Source: Arachidicoccus rhizosphaerae (GTDB lineage: Bacteria > Bacteroidota > Bacteroidia > Chitinophagales > Chitinophagaceae). From it: DNA of 64,000 bases. Of the stretch, positions 1 through 8,155 are shown piece after piece. The notes under the pieces are model-generated. The model saw only the letters and a list, made by a program, of their open reading frames with translations, was not told the origin of the DNA and did not search any database. Within the stretch, counting starts at the first letter, position 1. The number at the start of each line of letters is the position of its first letter. The stretch is from NCBI RefSeq assembly GCF_900107765.1, contig NZ_FNQY01000008.1:62001-126000 (forward strand), written 5' to 3'. Both the position numbers and the translations under genes were made by a program.

Positions 1-298
1 TTTCAGGTGCGGATTGCATATAATGATGATATTATTTAAAAAGTCGGATCCTGAGCCCCTCTTACTGCGGGCAGAGATTTTTAAATTTCTTTTGCACTAC
101 TTTTATAAAACCCACGACTCTTTGTTAATTAATTTTAGGTAAAGTTTGCGTTTTAGGGCTGCCTTGCCAAACAATTAGCCACTACAATACCACTACAATA
201 AAAAATGGTTTTATTGATAATCAGTTATTTATGACCAAACTAGACCTTGGATTGGCTAATTTTGAAGATTTATGGGTCAAAAATCTCAATTTTAGGAC
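1..298. other. 5' flanking intergenic region
   Basis: No coding region is visible. The sequence is AT-rich. A TTTG at 121-124 followed 16 nt later by AAAGTTTG (141-148) loosely resembles the Bacteroidota promoter pattern (TTG, then TAnnTTTG) and could drive the sensor gene at 299. The -7 part lacks the TA, so this is weak. The window edge cuts off whatever lies to the left. Confidence 0.4.
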
Positions 299-3200
299 GT
301 GAAGCTGAACTTTCTAAATAACATCTTAAAGAGGGTCTTTCTCTTAACAAATAGCCGCAGGACGCTCCACGGATGGCGCCTGGTGATGGGCTGTTTATTT
401 TTGTTAGGGGTTGTGAGTGGTAAGGGACAAACCGGTACCACATACAGTGGTGGGCCTGCGGATGTTTCCATGGGCGCAGGCACGATCGGGCTTCCTGCAG
501 TCGTTCACTTTTCAGAAAAGGATTTTGAGGCCGGTGTACAAAACTGGATGATCACGCAAGACAGCCTGGGTATTCTTTATTTTGCCAATACAGAAGGCCT
601 GTTAACCTACAATGGCAATGACTGGCATTTATTCCCTTTGCCCAATAAAACACTGGTTCGCTCCATCCATGTGAGTAGTGGGGGACGTATTTTTACAGGC
701 GGCCAGGATGAGATCGGGTATTATTTTCCTGACGCAAACGGGAAGCTGGGCTACCATTCTTTAAAAAGCTACCTGCCTAAAAATCAACAGAGTTTTGCGG
801 ATGTCTGGAATACAGGCACCGCGCAGGGGCGCATATATTTTAGATGCACCGACCGGATCATGGCCATTGATACCGCCCTTGGTCAGCGGCGCTCGGTCGT
901 ATATCCGGCGCCCAGCGAATGGCTGTATATGGCCTGTGTTCAGGATGGCATCCTTGCCCAGGATAAAAAACAGGGGTTATTGAAGTATAGCCGGGGGAAA
1001 TGGACGGTGATTGCGCCTACCGCCTTTAAAGATCAGGTGATCACAGCTATCCTGACCATGGGCCGGGACCGGTATTTGATCACAACGCTCAAACACGGTG
1101 TCTATCTGTTAGAGGCCGGTCGGGTAACCGCTGTTACCCTCCCTGCTGAAATACCGCAGGCGCATATTTATGCGGCAGCGGGCATCAAGCGTGAGCCCAC
1201 GCAGTTTGTCCTGGGAACCACTTCCAAAGGCGTGTATATCATATCGCTTACACAAAATCCATCTGGTAAACCGCAGGCCATGGTGGTGCGGCATTTTACC
1301 AGTGAGTCCAGACTGCAGAACAACAACGTGCTGAGTTTGTTTGTGGATCAGGAACATAATCTCTGGCTGGGCCTGGATAAAGGCATTGACCTGGTGGATT
1401 ATAATTCTTTTATCCAGACCATCAGTCCGGTACACAATACACCGGCCGCCTGTTATACGGCAATAATTGATCATCATCAGCTAATTATCGGCACCTCCGA
1501 CGGGCTGTATAAGACGGACTTAAGCGTGCCCGTCGCCAGTGATATTAGTTATAGCAGGGGCGCATTCACTAAGGTATCCGGAAGTTCCGGACAGGTATGG
1601 GGGCTGTATAGTACCGGGCAGCATTTGTTGATGGGGCACAATGAAGGCGCCTTTGAGATCAAGGGTAACAGCGCTGAACCCATTTACAGACAGGAGGGGG
1701 TATGGCTGTTTCAGGTATTGCCTCATGGCAGTATTCAGGACGGTCCCTGGATTTCCGGTAACTATGCCGGCATGGAACTGCTCAAGGATTCTGCCGGCCG
1801 CATGGTAGACGGGGGCAGAGTGGCCGGCAGCCCGTTTGAATCCCTTCGCTTTATGGCCATGGATACGGTGCGGCACGTTGTTTTCGCTTCCCATCCTTAC
1901 AGAGGGGTTTATGGGCTGCAGATGACTAGCGATATGAAAACCGTTAATGCGGTACGGTTGTATACGCAAAAAGACGGCTTGCCAGGTACCCTGAATAATT
2001 ACGTCTATACCTTACACGGGAAAATTGTTTTTTGTACGGACAACGGACTCTATCAGTATGACGCGGAAAGAGACCGGTTTTTCCCGGACAGCAGCTATCA
2101 GGACATTTTTGGTCAGATGTCCTTAAGACTGGTACAGCAGGACAGCGCGGGGCGGATCTGGTTTGTTAGTCATAAGAAACTTGGTGTGGTATTAAAGGAT
2201 AGGACAATTCAGTATTTTCCGGAACTGACCGGTAAACTGATTTCCGGATTTGAATTTATCTTACCGGTCAACGATAAAAATGTACTGGTGGGGTCTAATG
2301 ACGGTCTGATTCATATCAATATTGATAAATACCAGGCCGGCAGACAAAAAGTACAGTTACTGCTGACCAGGGTAACGGCCACCGCACAAACAGATTCCAG
2401 TTTGTTTAACGGCTATTTTACCACAGCCAACAGGGTGGTGAAATCTCAGTCTGAGGACAAGATAGCGCAATTGCCGGCCAGGTATAATTCATTTCATTTT
2501 ACCTTTACGGCTACGTCCTACCGGCCGCCCAGGGAGTTTGAATATAGTTATGAATTAGAAGGTTTTGATAAGGGCTGGAGCAGCTGGAATGCCAAAAAGG
2601 AGAAGGATTATACCAACCTGCCTTATGGAAGCTATACTTTTAAGGTGCGCGCTAAAGACCGCTTTGGAGTGGAATCTCAGGTGGTGCAATATCAGTTTGT
2701 GATTTTGCCGCACTGGTATCAGACCAAACTGGCTTATTTAATTTATCTGTTGTTGTTTTTTATGGCGCTGATTTACGGGCGATATGTAATGCAAAGGAAA
2801 TTTGAGGCACAGAGAATTAAATTTGAAAAGGAGCAGGAAAAGATGCGCTATCTGCATCAGTTGGAAATAGAGCACAATGAGCGGGAAATCATTCAGCTCC
2901 AAAAAGAGAAACTCCAGGCGGAAGTGTCTTTCAAAAATCAGGAGCTGGCCTCCACCACCATGCATCTGTTTAAAAGAGGGAAGCTGCTGGCTAAATTAAA
3001 GGAAGAGCTGCTGGAGGCCATTAAGGCCTTACCCGATCATAATAATCATGCGGATTTTGGGAAGCTGGTGAAAATGATTAATGAAGCCGAAAAGCAGGAT
3101 GCCGACTGGGAACAGTTTGCCATCCATTTTGATGAAGTCCATAATAATTTTCTGGCAAACCTTAAAAGTCAGTATCCGGAGCTTACGCCGGCTGATCTAA

Positions 3201-3445
3201 AGATCTGTGCCTATATCAAAATGAATCTCTCTTCCAAGGAAATGGCGCAGCTGCTTAATATTTCTTTAAAGGGAGTAGAAGTGGCCAGATACCGGCTGCG
3301 TAAAAAACTCGGTATCCCGGGCGCCCAGACCAGTTTGTATGATTTTCTGAGCAGCGTCACCGGAAATATGGCGGTAGGCTTACCGGGCGGCCATTTATCA
3401 TCAGATCAGTTTTCACCGGAAAACGAACCGACCGGGGAAAGTTAA
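299..3445 (+). CDS. Membrane-anchored sensor with beta-propeller, Y_Y_Y domain and LuxR-type HTH
   Basis: 1048 residues from a GTG start; an in-frame ATG at 386 is the alternative. An N-terminal hydrophobic stretch (about residues 26-42) acts as signal or anchor. Then comes a long region with repeated two-component-regulator propeller blades, a Y_Y_Y domain (about 745-800), one membrane segment (about 808-830), a charged coiled coil (about 831-935) and a LuxR/GerE-like helix-turn-helix (about 961-1006; LTPADLKIC, SSKEMAQLLNIS). There is no histidine-kinase or receiver domain. It is therefore best read as a one-component, membrane-tethered transcription regulator that senses a periplasmic ligand. 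In the family such proteins often control polysaccharide use, but no susCD or glycosidase neighbours exist here, so ligand and regulon are unknown. The gene stands alone and converges on the MBL hydrolase gene. Confidence 0.85.
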   Translation: MKLNFLNNILKRVFLLTNSRRTLHGWRLVMGCLFLLGVVSGKGQTGTTYSGGPADVSMGAGTIGLPAVVHFSEKDFEAGVQNWMITQDSLGILYFANTEGLLTYNGNDWHLFPLPNKTLVRSIHVSSGGRIFTGGQDEIGYYFPDANGKLGYHSLKSYLPKNQQSFADVWNTGTAQGRIYFRCTDRIMAIDTALGQRRSVVYPAPSEWLYMACVQDGILAQDKKQGLLKYSRGKWTVIAPTAFKDQVITAILTMGRDRYLITTLKHGVYLLEAGRVTAVTLPAEIPQAHIYAAAGIKREPTQFVLGTTSKGVYIISLTQNPSGKPQAMVVRHFTSESRLQNNNVLSLFVDQEHNLWLGLDKGIDLVDYNSFIQTISPVHNTPAACYTAIIDHHQLIIGTSDGLYKTDLSVPVASDISYSRGAFTKVSGSSGQVWGLYSTGQHLLMGHNEGAFEIKGNSAEPIYRQEGVWLFQVLPHGSIQDGPWISGNYAGMELLKDSAGRMVDGGRVAGSPFESLRFMAMDTVRHVVFASHPYRGVYGLQMTSDMKTVNAVRLYTQKDGLPGTLNNYVYTLHGKIVFCTDNGLYQYDAERDRFFPDSSYQDIFGQMSLRLVQQDSAGRIWFVSHKKLGVVLKDRTIQYFPELTGKLISGFEFILPVNDKNVLVGSNDGLIHINIDKYQAGRQKVQLLLTRVTATAQTDSSLFNGYFTTANRVVKSQSEDKIAQLPARYNSFHFTFTATSYRPPREFEYSYELEGFDKGWSSWNAKKEKDYTNLPYGSYTFKVRAKDRFGVESQVVQYQFVILPHWYQTKLAYLIYLLLFFMALIYGRYVMQRKFEAQRIKFEKEQEKMRYLHQLEIEHNEREIIQLQKEKLQAEVSFKNQELASTTMHLFKRGKLLAKLKEELLEAIKALPDHNNHADFGKLVKMINEAEKQDADWEQFAIHFDEVHNNFLANLKSQYPELTPADLKICAYIKMNLSSKEMAQLLNISLKGVEVARYRLRKKLGIPGAQTSLYDFLSSVTGNMAVGLPGGHLSSDQFSPENEPTGES

Positions 3446-3480
3446 ACCGGCTGTTTAGGCTATCTTATCAGGCTTACATT

Positions 3481-4326
3481 TTAGAAAGCAGTAGCGGTCT
3501 TCGGCGCCTGATCGCCTTTAAAGGGTACGCGCAGGACCAGGCCGTCATAAGCCAGCCTGACATGGTTGGGGAGCTGACCGGAAATGGTCTCATGCAGACC
3601 CATCTGGTGGCTGATATGGGTTAAATAGGCCTCCGGAATCTGTAGCTTCTCTATTAGTTCCAGCGCTTCACTTAAGGTAAAATGAGAAATATGTTTTTCT
3701 TTACGCAGGGCATTTAATACAAGGACCTTACTGCCTTTTATCAGTTCCAGCTGCGGCTGATCAATTTTATTGGCATCGGTTATATAGGTAAAATCACCGA
3801 TTCTGAATCCGACGACTTCCAGCTTATGATGCCAAACCCGGATGGGCGTGACGGTAATACCTTCCACATCAAAAGGCTCCGCTTCGATACTGTGCAGCAG
3901 AATTTCCGGGATACCCGGATATTTAAATTCAGAGAAGGCATAATAAAATTCCCGGACCAGTTCTTTTTGCGTTGCCTTGGTGGCAAAAACATGCATGGGC
4001 TTCTTTTGAAAATAGTTGTAGGCGCGGATGTCATCCAGTCCGGCAATATGATCCTTATGCGCATGGGTAAATAAGACCGCATCCAGCCGGTCATTTTCAA
4101 TGCGCAGCATTTGCTGGCGGAAGTCAGGTGTCGTATCGATGATAATCGTTTTACCCTGCACGCGCAATAAAATACTGCTGCGTAGTCTTTTATCCTTTGA
4201 ATCCTTTGAACGGCAAACCGCACAGTGGCAGCCAATCATGGGGACGCCACTGCTGGTGCCGGTACCTAAAAATGTAATTTCTAAAGAAGTCGTATCTGTA
4301 TGGGTTGATTGAAGCGTTGTTTCCAA
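3481..4326 (-). CDS. MBL-fold metal-dependent hydrolase (PhnP-like)
   Basis: 281 residues. It opens with GTGTSSGVP and a Cys cluster (C33, C35, C38), as in PhnP-type enzymes, and carries the metallo-beta-lactamase metal motif HAHKDH at residues 88-93, with later conserved His residues (HHKLE, LTHISHQ). PhnP relatives hydrolyse cyclic phosphodiesters, but there are no phosphonate genes here and in Bacteroidota this family is usually a stand-alone housekeeping hydrolase. The substrate cannot be read from sequence. The protein is cytosolic (no signal peptide). The gene lies 19 nt downstream of the small membrane-protein gene on the same strand and probably shares its transcript. Confidence 0.85.
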   Translation of the reverse strand: METTLQSTHTDTTSLEITFLGTGTSSGVPMIGCHCAVCRSKDSKDKRLRSSILLRVQGKTIIIDTTPDFRQQMLRIENDRLDAVLFTHAHKDHIAGLDDIRAYNYFQKKPMHVFATKATQKELVREFYYAFSEFKYPGIPEILLHSIEAEPFDVEGITVTPIRVWHHKLEVVGFRIGDFTYITDANKIDQPQLELIKGSKVLVLNALRKEKHISHFTLSEALELIEKLQIPEAYLTHISHQMGLHETISGQLPNHVRLAYDGLVLRVPFKGDQAPKTATAF

Positions 4327-4345
4327 AATTCAAAATGTTTAATGC

Positions 4346-4726
4346 TTATTGATCGCGCATCGCCAGAATGCTGTCTACCATATAAACGGAGTGTCCGCGC
4401 CAGGGCAGCCGGCCATGAAATTCTTTATAATGTAAATCAAAGACCTTACCACTATTTCTTTCCAGCTGCTGGAAAATAACCGGGTCGTCTACAGAAAATG
4501 TGAACTCATAACTCTGAAAACTGCCGTTGTTTTGCCGGCCAAAACCTTGTTGAATTAATTTTCCTTCATAGGTCTTAAAGACATTTCCTTTGTAAACGGC
4601 ATAATTTAATACCCCTGATTTTACGCCGGTGGCAAATACGTAATAGTATTTTACGTATACAAAAAGCCCGGTAAAGACGACGAGTATCAGGATGGTGATA
4701 GTCACAAACTTTTTCATGGGTGTCAT
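4346..4726 (-). CDS. Small membrane-anchored protein of unknown function
   Basis: 126 residues with one N-terminal membrane segment (about 7-25) and an extracytoplasmic remainder. A second ATG nine bases in (MKK) is an equally plausible start. The body contains a KVFxTYEGKLIQQGF-like stretch seen in small Bacteroidota proteins that databases often mislabel as 6-phosphogluconate dehydrogenase; there is no Rossmann motif to support that label. It sits immediately upstream of the MBL hydrolase gene on the same strand. Function unknown. Confidence 0.7.
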   Translation of the reverse strand: MTPMKKFVTITILILVVFTGLFVYVKYYYVFATGVKSGVLNYAVYKGNVFKTYEGKLIQQGFGRQNNGSFQSYEFTFSVDDPVIFQQLERNSGKVFDLHYKEFHGRLPWRGHSVYMVDSILAMRDQ

Positions 4727-5035
4727 TTTATGTAGCTACATAACAGCAGCAATTTACGGGATATTCGTGGATATTTCAGTGAATTTGTGGGTTGTCGTCC
4801 GTAAGGCAACTGATTTTTCCACCAGGCTGGGCAATTCAGGGTAAATTGCTTTATTTTGCTTATACATCACCGGCAGATCCAATGTCCCTTTTAACGGACT
4901 GTGCCGGTGCGTGACAAGTGCAAGTTTTATAAAGTATGAACAGCCTGCAATGAAGTAGCCTGGGCATTACCTGAAAGGAATCTTAGCTGTTTTTCGCAAG
5001 GAGTCAAAGAAGAAGATTAGAAAATAAATATATCT
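4727..5035. other. Intergenic region between divergent genes
   Basis: 309 nt separating the small membrane-protein gene (-) from the PBP4-type carboxypeptidase gene (+). It must hold both promoters, but I could not find a convincing TAnnTTTG box and saw no strong hairpin or ORF. Confidence 0.4.
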
Positions 5036-6442
5036 ATGCGCCTATTATATGTAAGTTTATTAACACTGATAACCAGCGTTTCGTTAACCGCACAAACCCT
5101 TAAAAGCCGCCTGGGGGCTCAGACGCAAAGGCTGCTTGAGGATGTGCAGATGAAAAACGCTTCCTTAAGCCTGTATGTAGCCGATGCCGCCTCCGGCGAT
5201 CTTGTCTATGAGTATAGCGGTCATAGAGGCTTATCACCCGCCTCCAGCCAGAAAATCTTTACGGCTATTGCGGCTTTTGATCAGCTGGGTAAGGACTTTC
5301 GCTTTAAGACCGTTCTGGGCTATAAAGGGCAAATAGAGAGTGGCGTATTAAAAGGAACCCTTATTGTGAAGGGTTATGGGGATCCGACCCTTGGCAGCTG
5401 GCGTTATCCGGGCTATAAACCGGAAGATTTTAAAAATAAACTGCTCGCGAGTTTAAAAAATGCCGGTATCCGGGCCGTTGACGGGGACCTGTTAATAGAT
5501 GAAACGGCCTTTGGTTTTAACCCCACACCCGGTGGCTGGCCCTGGAATGATATGGGTAATTATTACGGCGCCGGAGACTGGGGTGTCAACTGGATGGAAA
5601 ACCAGGTGAATATCAGTTACCGGGGCGGCAGCCCCGGTGGCTCTGTCAAAATTACCAAAGTGGATCCGGAGCTGGCAGGAGCTACTTTACTCAATAAAAT
5701 GACGACCGGTCCTGCCGGTTCTTCCGATCTAAGCCGGATTTTTACGGCCCCTTACAGCCCCGTTGCCTGGATTGACGGCCGGGTGCCTGCAGGGACCAAT
5801 AGAATGGCGACCGGATCCATGCCCAATCCGCCCTTACAACTGGGGCAGGATATCCAGCGTTTGCTGAAAGACAACCAGATTTATATTACCGGCACGGTTA
5901 AAACGGGCGGTGCCCTGGAAATTAAAGGGGAGGACGTTCCAAGGATGTCCAAGGAAATAGAGACCTACGGTTCACCGGTACTGTCTAGTATTGTCTTTCA
6001 TTTTTTACGTAAAAGTGTCAATTTATACGGGGAAGCCTTTGCAAAAGCCATTGGTTACCAGAATAAAAACAGTGGCACTACGGAAGACGGAGTAGCAGAA
6101 ATCCGTAAATTCTGGCAGGGGCAGGGGATTGCACAAAGTGAGCTGGAAATGATGGATGGCAGCGGCCTTTCTCCCCAGAACTACGTATCGGCTTATGCAG
6201 AGGTAAAGGCGCTGCTCTATGCCAGATCTCAGAGTTGGTACAATGATTTTTATGAGGCATTGCCGACCTATAATAATACCAGAATGAAAAGCGGAACCAT
6301 TCATGCATGTAAGGCTTACGCCGGCTACCAGAAATCAGCAGACGGGCATACTTACGTCTTTTCTATTATTATTAACAATTATTATGGCAGCCAGTATAGC
6401 CTGCTTCCCAAAATGTACCGGGTATTGAATGTCCTAAAGTAG
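5036..6442 (+). CDS. dacB: D-alanyl-D-alanine carboxypeptidase/endopeptidase, PBP4 type (peptidase S13)
   Basis: 468 residues with a cleavable signal peptide (about 1-20, ending LTAQ). All three penicillin-binding motifs are present: SxxK as SSQK (S70-K73), SxN as SVN (S327-N329) and K[ST]G as KSG (K418-G420). This matches the periplasmic S13 family, which trims pentapeptide stems and cuts D-Ala-meso-DAP cross-links during peptidoglycan growth and recycling. Length fits the family (about 450-490). The gene is monocistronic with about 215 nt before infC. The start is the first ATG and gives a clean signal peptide. Confidence 0.92.
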   Translation: MRLLYVSLLTLITSVSLTAQTLKSRLGAQTQRLLEDVQMKNASLSLYVADAASGDLVYEYSGHRGLSPASSQKIFTAIAAFDQLGKDFRFKTVLGYKGQIESGVLKGTLIVKGYGDPTLGSWRYPGYKPEDFKNKLLASLKNAGIRAVDGDLLIDETAFGFNPTPGGWPWNDMGNYYGAGDWGVNWMENQVNISYRGGSPGGSVKITKVDPELAGATLLNKMTTGPAGSSDLSRIFTAPYSPVAWIDGRVPAGTNRMATGSMPNPPLQLGQDIQRLLKDNQIYITGTVKTGGALEIKGEDVPRMSKEIETYGSPVLSSIVFHFLRKSVNLYGEAFAKAIGYQNKNSGTTEDGVAEIRKFWQGQGIAQSELEMMDGSGLSPQNYVSAYAEVKALLYARSQSWYNDFYEALPTYNNTRMKSGTIHACKAYAGYQKSADGHTYVFSIIINNYYGSQYSLLPKMYRVLNVLK

Positions 6443-6609
6443 TAGGAGGCTAAGCTGTCAAAGAGCGCTTAAAACAGGGGTTATGGCGGTAAAGACTGAC
6501 AAAGCGTCTGTATTTACAAAAAGAAAGCAAGAAGATGGCAGCCTTTTTTTGTGGTTTGGAACTATTGTACAATATTTGCAGTAATTTTTTAAATTTAGGA
6601 TTCTAAAAG

Positions 6610-6625
6610 AACGGTAAAAACCGTT
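6610..6625 (+). promoter_or_regulatory. Short perfect hairpin just upstream of infC
   Basis: AACGGT, a four-A loop, then ACCGTT: a perfect 6-bp stem ending 33 nt before the infC start codon. IF-3 genes are often autoregulated at translation, so this is a possible leader element. It is short, and no conserved motif was recognised. Confidence 0.3.
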
Positions 6626-6658
6626 TGTTTTAAACATTAATTCACCAAAAAATTGTGA

Positions 6659-7330
6659 ATGGCATTAGTAAACAGAAAAAATAATCGACGTTTTCAAAGG
6701 CAGGCAGAGCCGGAACATCGCATCAATGAGCGCATCAGGGTTCCTGAAGTGCGTTTGGTGGGAGATAATGTCGAAGTAGGGGTCTACCCGATTGAGGAAG
6801 CCCGCAAGATTGCTGCTCATCTGGAACTGGATCTGGTGGAAATTTCTCCCAATGCAAATCCACCGGTATGCCGGGTGGTTGAATATAAGAAATTCCTCTA
6901 CGAGAAAAAGCGTAAGGAAAAGGAAATGAAGGCGAACTCCAAACAAAGTGAGCTGAAAGAAATCCGTTTTACGGCCAATACCGACGACCATGATTTTGAC
7001 TTTAAGGCCAAACATGCAGAGCGTTTTCTGCAAGATGGCAATAAGGTGAAAGCGTATGTACAGTTCAAGGGTCGCGCTATCATGTTTAAGGATCGCGGGG
7101 AACTTTTACTGCTGAAATTTGCAGAAAGACTGGCAGAAGTCGGTTCTCTGGAAAGTATGCCTAAAATGGAAGGTCGCAGAATGCTGGCCATGTTCGCACC
7201 GAAAGTGACCAAGAAGAAGGAAACCGGCGCTAAGGACAAAGGAGCCCAGCAGGAAGGCAAAGAGAAAAAAGCAGATAAGCCTAAACAACCCGCTGCCAAG
7301 GCGCCGGTTGCTGGTAAAGAAGCAGAATAA
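6659..7330 (+). CDS. infC: Translation initiation factor IF-3
   Basis: 223 residues. The N-terminal domain (RINERI, VRLVGDN) and linker (YKKFLYEKKRKEKE) are followed by the C-terminal 30S-binding domain (KEIRFTANTDDHDF, KFKGRAIM-like, MPKMEGRRM). IF-3 keeps the 30S subunit free and checks start-codon pairing. Family length is about 170-190; here a Lys/Ala/Glu-rich tail of about 35 residues follows the domain, a common Bacteroidota trait. The start is ATG, with a TGA stop directly before it in frame, so the rare AUU-type start used for IF-3 autoregulation in enterobacteria is not visible. No rpmI or rplT follows, unlike the usual infC-rpmI-rplT operon. Confidence 0.97.
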   Translation: MALVNRKNNRRFQRQAEPEHRINERIRVPEVRLVGDNVEVGVYPIEEARKIAAHLELDLVEISPNANPPVCRVVEYKKFLYEKKRKEKEMKANSKQSELKEIRFTANTDDHDFDFKAKHAERFLQDGNKVKAYVQFKGRAIMFKDRGELLLLKFAERLAEVGSLESMPKMEGRRMLAMFAPKVTKKKETGAKDKGAQQEGKEKKADKPKQPAAKAPVAGKEAE

Positions 7331-7503
7331 AACAGGTCGCGGTTGAATATTTCTGCCATTCTCTGTAGTGCTGATTCCTATGACAGGAGTCCCGAGAAAA
7401 GAAGGCAGAAAATAAGAAGCCTGAGAACCTTTTGAACTTTGACCACCTTTTGAACCCTGGCGGATGAAATAGCCTGCCAGTCAGCGGTTGGTTTTATTCC
7501 CAT

Positions 7504-7559
7504 AAAAGTAAATGCGTTACTAGACTTAAAGTACTTAAGTTAGTAACGCATTTACTTTT
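7504..7559. terminator. Long AT-rich hairpin between infC and the Rrf2 gene
   Basis: Left arm 7504-7522 and right arm 7541-7559 are perfect 19-nt inverted repeats. Inside them ACTTAA (7524-7529) and TTAAGT (7535-7540) pair around a 5-nt loop, with one unpaired G at 7523. The total is about 25 paired bases followed by a T-rich run. It lies between two convergent genes, so a bidirectional terminator is the simplest reading. The stem is unusually long and AT-rich for one. Confidence 0.7.
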
Positions 7560-7592
7560 TTATTCCACTTATTCGAATACGCGGCTTTATTT

Positions 7593-7997
7593 TTAAGTCA
7601 GGTCAGCCACGGTGCGGTGTTCCAGAATGGCCAGATTGGCATCCCGTACCTGAATCAGTACATCTCTCAAACCGCAGCTTTCCTCGTTGCAGTTCTCACA
7701 TTTTTTATAAAAATGCAGACTGACACAGGGCAACAGAGAAATCGGCCCTTCAATCAGTCGCATGACCTCGGCCAGCACAATATCTTCCGGTTTTTTAGCC
7801 AGAAAATAACCGCCGCCTTTTCCTTTCTTACTGTCCAGTATCCCTTCTTTTTTCATTTCCAGCAGGATATTTTCCAGAAATTTAAGGGGAATCTTTTTTT
7901 TGCGGGATATTTCTGCAATTAAAACGGGCCCTTGTTTTGCCTGTTGGGACAGATACATCAAAGCCTTGAATGCATATTGTGTTTTCTTTGATAACAT
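7593..7997 (-). CDS. Rrf2-family transcriptional regulator
   Basis: 134 residues. The N-terminal winged helix (YAFKALMYL, IAEISRKKKIP, GGYFLAKKPEDI) is typical of Rrf2 proteins. Four cysteines (C91, C100, C103, C108) sit where IscR/NsrR/RirA-type members bind an Fe-S cluster, so redox, NO or iron sensing is plausible, but the spacing alone does not say which. No Fe-S assembly or sulfur genes are adjacent. The gene is monocistronic; its target may be itself or a distant locus. Confidence 0.9.
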   Translation of the reverse strand: MLSKKTQYAFKALMYLSQQAKQGPVLIAEISRKKKIPLKFLENILLEMKKEGILDSKKGKGGGYFLAKKPEDIVLAEVMRLIEGPISLLPCVSLHFYKKCENCNEESCGLRDVLIQVRDANLAILEHRTVADLT

Positions 7998-8155
7998 AAT
8001 TATATTTTTCCTTCGAATATTGCTGTTGAGGGTTTTCCGCTACCAACAACTTGCAAAGATACTCCTTTAAAAGTAATTCAAATTATAGAAAAACCCTATT
8101 TTTTGCTTGGAATTATGCAGGTGTCCCTGTTTTTTACCCGTTTTATGTCAGGTGA

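Noticed and set aside
7421-7460. Direct repeat of ACCTTTTGAAC in the infC 3' region
   Set aside because: Two short copies 16 nt apart with no further structure; too little to interpret.
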